Of a DNA stretch of 12,567 bases, positions 6,392-12,115 are shown in pieces. Both the position numbers and the translations under genes were made by a program. Where the stretch lies: contig JBEDUI010000032.1 in assembly GCA_040414495.1 (NCBI GenBank), forward strand, positions 1 through 12,567. The letters are read 5' to 3'. A model generated the notes under the pieces. It had not been told where the DNA came from. It ran no database searches and was given only the letters and a program-made list of their open reading frames with translations. Position 1 is the first letter of the stretch. Each line of letters opens with the position of its first letter. The stretch comes from DATAVB01 sp040414495 (lineage in GTDB: Bacteria; Actinomycetota; Actinomycetes; Mycobacteriales; QHCD01).

Positions 6392-7048
6392 TCAGCTGAC
6401 CGAGGCGGCCTGTTGTCGCAACCGGTCCACCGCAGCGGCCGGGTCGTCCGCGCCGTACACCGCCGAGCCGGCAACGAAAACGTCCGCGCCGGCCTGCGCC
6501 GCCTGTTCGATCGTGTCCGCGGCGATTCCGCCGTCCACCTCGATGTACAGCCGCAGGTGACCGGACTCGACCCGCCGCCGCGCCTCGCGCACCTTCGGCA
6601 GCACCTCGGTCATGAACGTCTGCCCGCCGAAGCCCGGCTCCACCGTCATCACGAGCAGGGTGTCGAATTCACGCAGTACGTCAAGGTACGGCTCCAGCGG
6701 GGTGGCCGGCTTGATCGCCAGCCCTGCCAAGGCACCCCCGGAGCGGATGGCCCGCGCGGTCTGTACCGGATCGGCGGCCGCCTCCACATGGAAGGTCACG
6801 TTGTGCGCCTGCTCGGCGTACGGCGGAGCCCACCGGTCCGGATCGTCGATCATGAGGTGGCAATCCAGCGGCAGGCCGGTCGACTTGTGCAGCGACTGTA
6901 CGACCGGCAGGCCCAGCGTCAGGTTGGGCACGAAATGGTTGTCCATGACGTCGACGTGCAGCCAATCAGCGTTGCTGACCGCGGCGGCTTCCTCGGCTAA
7001 CCGGGAGAAATCGGCGGACAGGATGCTCGGAGCGAGGAGTGCCTTCAC
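6392..7048 (-). CDS. rpe: Ribulose-phosphate 3-epimerase
   Basis: Rpe interconverts ribulose-5-phosphate and xylulose-5-phosphate in the pentose phosphate pathway, and so also touches the RibBA substrate pool. The 218-aa TIM barrel shows L-A-P-S-I-L-S-A-D-F (5-14), L-H-V-D-V-M-D (30-36) with metal ligands His31 and Asp33, D-C-H-L-M-I (62-67) with His64, M-T-V-E-P-G-F-G-G-Q (134-143), E-V-D-G-G-I (170-175) with Asp172, and V-A-G-S-A-V-Y-G (192-199). I chose GTG at 7048-7046, because homologues begin just before L-A-P-S-I-L. A start at 7165 would add a 39-aa low-complexity extension. The purines next to this GTG are too close to be a good Shine-Dalgarno, so a near-leaderless mRNA is possible. 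In many actinobacteria rpe directly follows rsmB; here the citrate synthase pair and repeats separate them. Confidence 0.95.
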   Translation of the reverse strand: MKALLAPSILSADFSRLAEEAAAVSNADWLHVDVMDNHFVPNLTLGLPVVQSLHKSTGLPLDCHLMIDDPDRWAPPYAEQAHNVTFHVEAAADPVQTARAIRSGGALAGLAIKPATPLEPYLDVLREFDTLLVMTVEPGFGGQTFMTEVLPKVREARRRVESGHLRLYIEVDGGIAADTIEQAAQAGADVFVAGSAVYGADDPAAAVDRLRQQAASVS

Positions 7049-7056
7049 GCCGCCTG

Positions 7057-7062
7057 AGTCTA
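7057..7062 (-). promoter_or_regulatory. Possible -10 element of rpe
   Basis: TAGACT on the minus strand fits the TANNNT pattern of actinobacterial -10 elements and lies 8 bases before the chosen GTG. Transcription would then begin at or next to the start codon. No convincing -35 is visible. Confidence 0.3.
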
Positions 7063-7108
7063 ATGAAGCAACCGGTGGCGTACTGGCGGGCGCTCGTCGC
7101 GGCTTCAC

Positions 7109-7138
7109 TGCAGCGACCGTGACACCACGGTCGCCGCA
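7109..7138. repeat. 30-bp palindrome upstream of rpe
   Basis: GCGACCGTG (7113-7121) and CACGGTCGC (7126-7134) are perfect 9-bp arms around an ACAC spacer. TGC/GCA at 7109-7111 and 7136-7138 extend them past one mismatch, so 12 of 13 pairs match. It lies 60-90 bp ahead of rpe on its promoter side. It could be an operator or a hairpin at the end of the citrate synthase transcript, but no T-run follows. Confidence 0.7.
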
Positions 7139-7166
7139 CGGGCGGGAAACCGACACCGCCGCCACC

Positions 7167-7279
7167 CTCGCTGCAATCAGTGCGATCCACCAACCACGCC
7201 AACCACCCTCACATCACGCTCGCTGCAATCAGCGCGAGCCACCAACCACGCCAACCACCCTCACATCACGCCCGCTGCA
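7167..7279 (+). repeat. 52-bp tandem repeat, about 2.2 copies
   Basis: Unit 1 (7167-7218) and unit 2 (7219-7270) begin CTCGCTGCAATCAG and are identical at 50 of 52 positions (differences at 7181/7233 and 7186/7238). A third partial copy (7271-7279, CCCGCTGCA) has one mismatch. No reading frame in it looks coding. The near identity points to a recent duplication. Confidence 0.92.
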
Positions 7280-7292
7280 CTAGGCGCCGTCG

Positions 7293-7442
7293 GAGATCGG
7301 CGGGCACGGTTGAGGTCGGCGGGCATGGTTGGGGCCGGCGAATGCGGTTGGAGTTGGCGCGCGCGGCTGAGGTCGGCGAGCACGGCTGAGGTCGGCGCGC
7401 GACTGAGGTCGGCGGGTGCGGCTGAGGTTGGCCGGCATTGGG
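7293..7442 (+). repeat. 19-bp minisatellite, eight degenerate copies
   Basis: Eight head-to-tail units follow the consensus GAGGTCGGCGGGCACGGCT: 7293-7311, 7312-7330, 7331-7349, 7350-7368, 7369-7387, 7388-7404 (17 bp), 7405-7423 and 7424-7442. The array ends 21 bp from the stop codon of the HTH/citrate synthase gene. Because 19 is not a multiple of 3, and one unit is 17 bp, it does not encode a regular peptide repeat. It differs from the 52-bp repeat next to it. Confidence 0.85.
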
Positions 7443-7463
7443 ACGGCACGCCGCCCTCTCCAG

Positions 7464-8654
7464 TCACTCGGGTCGCGGGCCTGTGTACAACTCGCGACCG
7501 CGCCAGCGCAGCGGCCGTTCCCGGTACTCCTCCACCGCGTGCGCGATCCACCCGACGCTGCGGCCGACCCCGAAGATCGCCTCACCGGCACTGGCCGGCA
7601 TACCGGCGGCGTGCGCCAAAACCGCGGTGGCCAGGTCAATGTTGGGCTCGCTACGTCCGTGCGGGCGCAACGCGGCAGTGACCGACCGGGCCGCGGCCAA
7701 CGCTGGCGCCGCTGCCGGCGCCCCGCCGAGAAGGTCCAACAACGCCACCGCGCGCGGGTCGCTCCGGGCGCCGTGCAGGCCGATCCCCGGCACCGGCTGC
7801 TCGCGACGTAAGTACTCGGCCAAGGTCCGCTCGACGTCGCCGCTGGCCATCACCTGTTCCAGCAACCGGTAGGCGGCCGTGCCGACCCCACCGTGCAGCA
7901 CACCGTCCAACGCGCCGAGCCCGGACCCGATGACCGCGTACGGATTGGCCCGCGCCGATGCCGCCGCCCGAACCGCGACCGTGCTGGCGGCCAAACCCCG
8001 ATCGGCGAGCAGGATCAATGCGCTCTGCAGACAGCGCACCAACTCTGGATCGGCCGGCGCCGGCGTGAGCACCGGCCAGAGCCGCCGGGCCACGCTGCCA
8101 TCACCCGGCGAGTCGGAGACCATGCAGGCGATCGCGACCCGGGCTGCGTGGTGCACGGATTCCGGGCTCAGGTCGAACCGCAGATGGTCGACCGCCCCGG
8201 CCACGGCGACCGCGACCCGCAGCCGCGCGGTGATGTCGACGCTGTCCGGCAGCGCAGCCACGGCCCGGGCGACCAACTCCCGGGTCGCGGCCGGCGCGAC
8301 GAACGGCTCAGCCGACCAATCGCCGGTCCAGATCCAACTGGCGACCTCCTCGAACGTCCGCTCGCGCGCCAGCGTCACGGCGTCGATCCCGCGGAAATGC
8401 AGTGTGTTTTCGGCCACCAACGCGACACCACTGGCGATCGACGGAAAACGGAACGGCTCCCGATCAGTAGCCCGCGACCGCGCCCCAGCCAGCGCTTCAA
8501 CTTCGGCGATCGCGAACGTACTGCCGCGCCCGCCCGGCACTCGCCTGCTGTTCAGCAGGCCACGGCTGGCGTACGCGTACACCGTCTCGATCTTGACGCC
8601 GAGCCGCCGCGCGGCCTCCGCGCTGTCGATCCGGCCCCGTTCACCCGGTGGCAT
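7464..8654 (-). CDS. Citrate synthase-like protein with N-terminal HTH
   Basis: A 396-aa protein. Residues 8-55 (I-D-S-A-E-A-A-R-R-L-G-V ... V-Y-A-Y-A-S-R-G-L-L ... V-P-G-G-R-G) form a MerR/excisionase-type helix-turn-helix. The rest is a citrate synthase fold. The active site looks degenerate. V-L-H-G-G keeps the His274 equivalent (pig numbering) as His254, and P-N-I-D keeps the Asp375 equivalent as Asp340. However, the usual A-D-H-x-x-N-A-S-T reads A-D-R-G-L-A-A-S-T (217-225), and the usual G-F-G-H-P-x-Y reads G-I-G-L-H-G-A (290-296), displacing or losing His320. The ATG at 8654-8652 has no Shine-Dalgarno and sits close behind a promoter, suggesting a near-leaderless mRNA. It is divergent from a normal-looking citrate synthase gene. 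It may be a weak enzyme, a partner subunit or a metabolite-sensing regulator; the last is inference. Confidence 0.88.
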   Translation of the reverse strand: MPPGERGRIDSAEAARRLGVKIETVYAYASRGLLNSRRVPGGRGSTFAIAEVEALAGARSRATDREPFRFPSIASGVALVAENTLHFRGIDAVTLARERTFEEVASWIWTGDWSAEPFVAPAATRELVARAVAALPDSVDITARLRVAVAVAGAVDHLRFDLSPESVHHAARVAIACMVSDSPGDGSVARRLWPVLTPAPADPELVRCLQSALILLADRGLAASTVAVRAAASARANPYAVIGSGLGALDGVLHGGVGTAAYRLLEQVMASGDVERTLAEYLRREQPVPGIGLHGARSDPRAVALLDLLGGAPAAAPALAAARSVTAALRPHGRSEPNIDLATAVLAHAAGMPASAGEAIFGVGRSVGWIAHAVEEYRERPLRWRGRELYTGPRPE

Positions 8655-8734
8655 ACGTTGATTCGATCAATATTGACGTTAATCGTCAATGTCAACGAAG
8701 CTCAAGCCACACACAGCGAGAAAGGGCGACGCCA
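8655..8734. promoter_or_regulatory. Divergent promoter region with MerR-like dyad operator
   Basis: The gap is AT-rich against its surroundings and full of dyads. On the minus strand a perfect -35 TTGACA (8690-8695) and a -10-like TATTGA (8667-8672) are separated by 17 bp (8673-8689), and that spacer is itself an inverted repeat, TTGACG-ATTAA-CGTCAA. Further dyads are TTGAT-TCG-ATCAA (8658-8670) and the outer pair CGTTGA/TCAACG (8656-8661 and 8692-8697). The -10 ends 12 bases before the ATG of the HTH gene. The plus-strand gene has an AAAGGG Shine-Dalgarno (8721-8726), but no clear promoter of its own was found. Confidence 0.7.
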
Positions 8735-9877
8735 GTGACAGCGATCATTGAGGCACCGCGCGGACTCAAGGACGTCGTGGTCACCACGACCGCACTGGGC
8801 GATGTCCGCGGTACGGAGGGCTTCTATCACTACCGCCAGTACTCCGGAGTGGAGCTCGCCCGGCGGCGCAGCGTCGAGGATGTCTGGCACCTGATGTACG
8901 AGGGAACGCTGCCCGATCCGGCCGCGCGGGCGGCGTTCGTCGCCGAGATCGGTCGGCTGCGGCGACTACCGGACGAGGTCGCGGCCGTACTGCCGGCGCT
9001 CGCCACGGCCGAGGCGGGCGGCGGCCCGCTCGGTGGGCTGCGTACCGCATTGTCGCTGCTGGGCAACAACCGCGGCTTCCGGCCGCTATGGGATCTGGAT
9101 CCGGCCCAGAAGCGGCGCGATGCGATAGCGGCGGCGGCCGCGGTACCAACCGTGCTGGCGGCGCTGCACCGGTTGCGCCAGGGGCTCGAGCCGATAGGCC
9201 CGCGCGAGGATCTGTCGCACGCCGAGAACTACCTCTACATGCTGACCGGCCAGCGGCCCGACCCGCGGCACGCTCGCGCGATCGAGCAGTACCTGATCCT
9301 CACCATCGACCACGGCTTCAACGCCTCGACGTTCACCGCGCGCGTCATCGCCTCGACCGGAGCCGATCTCGCCGCTTGTCTGGTCGGTGCGGTCGGCGCT
9401 CTATCCGGTCCGCTGCACGGCGGCGCGCCGAGTCGGGCGTTGGACACGCTGGACGCGATCGGTACGCCGGAGAACATCGACCCGTGGATCACCGAACGGG
9501 TGCTGGCCGGCGACCGGATCATGGGCTTCGGGCATCCGGTGTACCGGACCGAGGACCCGCGTTCGGCCATGCTGCGCGAGGTCGCCGAGAGCTTCGGCGG
9601 GGCCCGGGTCGAGTTCGCGGTGCAGGTGGAAAAGCGAGTCCTGCAGCTGTTGGCCGAACTGAAGCCGGGGCGCGAGCTGCATACCAACGTCGAGTTCTAC
9701 GCCGGTGTCGTGATGGAGCTGTGCGGGTTGCCGCGCGACATGTTCACCCCGACGTTCGCGGTGGCCCGCACGATCGGCTGGAGCGCCAACATCCTCGAGC
9801 AGTCGGCCGATTCGAAGATCATCCGGCCCTCGGCCCGGTACGACGGGCCGCCGGCTCCGACACCCGTTCCGGCTTAA
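8735..9877 (+). CDS. Citrate synthase (CitA type)
   Basis: Citrate synthase family enzyme, condensing acetyl-CoA (or propionyl-CoA in methylcitrate relatives) with oxaloacetate. The 380-aa protein has I-D-H-G-F-N-A-S-T-F (191-200), G-P-L-H-G-G-A (225-231) with His228, G-F-G-H-P-V-Y (264-270) with His267, T-I-G-W-S-A-N (346-352) and the C-terminal arginine motif I-R-P-S-A-R-Y (363-369). The third catalytic position, usually Asp in N-V-D-F-Y, is Glu320 here (N-V-E-F-Y). The GTG at 8735 was chosen because AAAGGG lies 8 bases upstream and homology begins after it. An ATG at 8648 would overlap the divergent gene and add a nonsense extension. It is the only plus-strand gene. Its TAA overlaps the convergent rsmB stop. 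Citrate versus methylcitrate specificity cannot be read from sequence. Confidence 0.93.
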   Translation: MTAIIEAPRGLKDVVVTTTALGDVRGTEGFYHYRQYSGVELARRRSVEDVWHLMYEGTLPDPAARAAFVAEIGRLRRLPDEVAAVLPALATAEAGGGPLGGLRTALSLLGNNRGFRPLWDLDPAQKRRDAIAAAAAVPTVLAALHRLRQGLEPIGPREDLSHAENYLYMLTGQRPDPRHARAIEQYLILTIDHGFNASTFTARVIASTGADLAACLVGAVGALSGPLHGGAPSRALDTLDAIGTPENIDPWITERVLAGDRIMGFGHPVYRTEDPRSAMLREVAESFGGARVEFAVQVEKRVLQLLAELKPGRELHTNVEFYAGVVMELCGLPRDMFTPTFAVARTIGWSANILEQSADSKIIRPSARYDGPPAPTPVPA

Positions 9878-11196
9878 GGTCTCAGCTGGGCGATGAACAT
9901 CGCGTCGGTCCCGTGCCGATGCGGCCACAGCTGCGCAGTCGGTCCGGCCCCAAGATCCGGTACGCCGGGCAGCTGTTCGCGTACGTCGAGCAGCGTCGCT
10001 CCGGTCTTGCGCGCGATCTCGGCGACCACCGCCCGGGTCTCGGCCAGGTGCGGCGAGCAGGTCGCGTACGTGACCACACCGCCGGGCCGGCACGCCGTCA
10101 ACGCCGAGGCCAGCAGTCGCCGTTGCAGCGCGGTCAGCTCCGGCAGGTCGGCCGGGCCGCGCCGCCAGCGCGCCTCGGGTCGACGGCGCAACGCACCCAG
10201 GCCCGAGCACGGCGCGTCGACGAGTACCCGGTCGTAGCCGGTCCACTGCCCGCTGGTCCCGTCGGCCTCGATCACCTCGACCGGCAGTCCGGCGCAGGCT
10301 CGCCGGGTCAGCTCGGCCCGGTGCGGGTGCACCTCGACTGCGGTCACCTGCGCCCCGTGTGCTTCGGCGAGTTGGCCGAGCAACGCCGCCTTGCCACCCG
10401 GCCCGGCGCACAGATCCAGCCAGCGTTCGTCGGTGCCATCGACCGTCGCGTTGGCCGCGGCCAGGCCGACCAGTTGGCTGCCCTCGTCCTGTACCCGGGC
10501 CCGGCCGGTGGCCACCGCGTCGAGCGCGGCCGGGTCGCCACCGCCGAGGTGTACGGCCAGCGGCGAGTACAGGCCGGGTGTGCCATCGACTTCCGCCGCC
10601 AGCTTGTCCCGGTCCGATCGGGCCACCAGGTGTACGGAACTGGGCGAGTCGTCGGCCGCCAGCGCCGCCGCGGTCTCGGCCAGGTCGCCGCCCAACGCGT
10701 CCCGGAATGCCGCCACGATCCACTGTGGATGCGCGTACCGGATCGCCAGCTCGCCGATCGGATCGTCCACAGAGGACGGTGCGACGGCCGCGACCCAGCC
10801 GTCGTAATCGCGCCGGGAAACCTTACGTAGCACGGCATTCACGAAACCCGAGGCCCGTCGCGGGGCCAAATCGACGGTCTCGCTCACCGCCGCGTGCGCC
10901 GGCACCCGGGTCCGCAAAAGCTGATACGCGCCCAGCCGCAGCACATCCAACACCTCGGCGTCCACAGAGGACAGATCGCGGTCGACGCACGAGCCGATGA
11001 TCGCGTCCATCGTCCCGGTCGCGCGCAGGGTGCCGTACCCCAGCTCGGTCGCGAACGCCGCGTCGCGGCCGGTGATCCCGCGCTCGCGCAGCAACGTGGG
11101 CAGCACGAGGTTGGCGTATGCCGACCGGGTGTGTACCGCCCGCAGCAGGTCGTAGGCGGCCCGGCGCGGGGCGTCGACCCGACGCGGACTAGTCAC
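9874..11196 (-). CDS. rsmB: 16S rRNA (cytosine-967-C5)-methyltransferase
   Basis: This SAM-dependent m5C methyltransferase acts on 16S rRNA (Fmu/Sun family). The 440-aa protein has an N-terminal NusB-like all-helical RNA-binding domain (about 5-135, ending G-F-V-N-A-V-L-R-K). A Rossmann methyltransferase domain follows with L-D-L-C-A-G-P-G-G-K (260-269), V-D-A-P-C-S-G-L-G (326-334) and the nucleophile motif T-Y-A-T-C-S-P (376-382). Cys330 and Cys380 are the two active-site cysteines. I chose GTG at 11196 because GGAGAG lies 4 bases upstream. A GTG at 11223 would add 9 residues. The chosen start overlaps the fmt stop by 8 bp. Its TAA shares the palindromic TTAA with the convergent citrate synthase, leaving no room for a terminator between the two genes. 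Confidence 0.95.
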   Translation of the reverse strand: MTSPRRVDAPRRAAYDLLRAVHTRSAYANLVLPTLLRERGITGRDAAFATELGYGTLRATGTMDAIIGSCVDRDLSSVDAEVLDVLRLGAYQLLRTRVPAHAAVSETVDLAPRRASGFVNAVLRKVSRRDYDGWVAAVAPSSVDDPIGELAIRYAHPQWIVAAFRDALGGDLAETAAALAADDSPSSVHLVARSDRDKLAAEVDGTPGLYSPLAVHLGGGDPAALDAVATGRARVQDEGSQLVGLAAANATVDGTDERWLDLCAGPGGKAALLGQLAEAHGAQVTAVEVHPHRAELTRRACAGLPVEVIEADGTSGQWTGYDRVLVDAPCSGLGALRRRPEARWRRGPADLPELTALQRRLLASALTACRPGGVVTYATCSPHLAETRAVVAEIARKTGATLLDVREQLPGVPDLGAGPTAQLWPHRHGTDAMFIAQLRP

Positions 11197-12115
11197 AGCG
11201 CTCTCCGGGTTCCAGCCGGGCACCGCGAGCCCAATCGGTAGCGGGCATCATGCGTTTGCCCGGCGGCTGCACCTCGCTCAGCCGGACCGGTACGGTCGCG
11301 GTGCCGACCAGCACACCGTCCTTTTCCGAACGCAACTCCCCCGGCGCCAACCCGTTGGTCTCGGCCATCGCGCGGACCGGCCCGAGCTTGAGCCGCTCGC
11401 CACGATGGGTCGTCCAGGCACCCGGGTCGGGCGTGCAACCACGTACCAACCGGTCGACCGCCACCGCTGGCGCCGACCAGTGCACCCGGGCCTCCTCGAC
11501 CGTGACCTTCGGCGCCAGCGAAACCCCGTCGGCTGGCTGCGGGCGGGCGATCAGGTCACCCGACTCGATCCCGTCCAGGCTCGCCAAGAGCAGGTCCGCG
11601 CCGGCCACCGACAGCCGCTCCAGCAAGTCACCGGCGGTATCCCAGGGCCGGACGGTCTCGGTCAATACGCCGTACACCGGGCCGGTGTCCATGCCGCGTT
11701 CCAGCTGGAACGTCGTCGCACCGGTCACGTCGTCACCGGCCATCAGCGCCCGCTGCACCGGGGCCGCACCGCGCCACGCCGGCAGCAGCGAAAAGTGCAG
11801 GTTCACCCAGCCGTGCCGCGGAATCTCCAGCGCGGCCGGCGGAACCAGCGCGCCGTAGGCCACCACCGGGCAGCAATCCGGCGCCAACTCGCGCAGTGTT
11901 TGCAGGAATTCGGGCTCGGACGGCCGGCGGGGCCGCAGCACCGGAATCCCCCGCTCGGCCGCCAACTCAGCCACCGGCGAGGGCCGCAGCTTGCGCCCGC
12001 GACCGGCCGGCGCGTCCGGCCGGGTGAGCACCGCGGCCACCTCATGGTGCGACTCGAGCAGGCGGCGTAGCGGCGGAATCGCGACCTGCGGCGTACCGGC
12101 AAAGACGAGTTTCAG
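11189..12115 (-). CDS. fmt: Methionyl-tRNA formyltransferase, apparent CTG start
   Basis: Fmt transfers a formyl group from 10-formyl-THF to initiator Met-tRNA. The 308-aa protein has the N-terminal formyltransferase domain with L-V-F-A-G-T-P (3-9), D-A-P-A-G-R-G (34-40), N-L-H-F-S-L-L-P (105-112) carrying catalytic Asn105 and His107, W-R-G-A-A-P-V (114-120), and M-D-T-G-P-V-Y (142-148) with Asp143. A C-terminal OB-like tRNA-binding domain runs from about 205 to the end. Homologues begin M-(R/K)-L-V-F-A-G-T-P, which places the start at CTG 12115-12113. It has GGAGAA (12121-12126) five bases upstream and a CTGA overlap with the def stop. The only upstream alternative, ATG at 12178, would add 21 unrelated residues and overlap def by 67 bp. 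The codon choice is inferred; the family identity is clear. Confidence 0.95.
   Translation of the reverse strand: MKLVFAGTPQVAIPPLRRLLESHHEVAAVLTRPDAPAGRGRKLRPSPVAELAAERGIPVLRPRRPSEPEFLQTLRELAPDCCPVVAYGALVPPAALEIPRHGWVNLHFSLLPAWRGAAPVQRALMAGDDVTGATTFQLERGMDTGPVYGVLTETVRPWDTAGDLLERLSVAGADLLLASLDGIESGDLIARPQPADGVSLAPKVTVEEARVHWSAPAVAVDRLVRGCTPDPGAWTTHRGERLKLGPVRAMAETNGLAPGELRSEKDGVLVGTATVPVRLSEVQPPGKRMMPATDWARGARLEPGERCD

Noticed and set aside
7049..7165. N-terminally extended rpe starting at 7165
   Set aside because: The 39 extra residues are low-complexity and cover the 30-bp palindrome. The family's proteins begin just before L-A-P-S-I-L.
7167..7442. Possible CRISPR array
   Set aside because: The repeats are directly adjacent without unique spacers of constant length, and no cas gene is present. 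They are tandem duplications.
8648..8734. Upstream ATG start at 8648 for the plus-strand citrate synthase
   Set aside because: It would overlap the start of the divergent gene, translate the operator region and add 29 residues without homology. GTG 8735 has a suitable AAAGGG upstream.
9088..10830. A 580-codon plus-strand open frame
   Set aside because: It runs across the citrate synthase and antisense to rsmB, is extremely Arg/Gly-rich and has no recognisable domain. It is a high-GC shadow frame.
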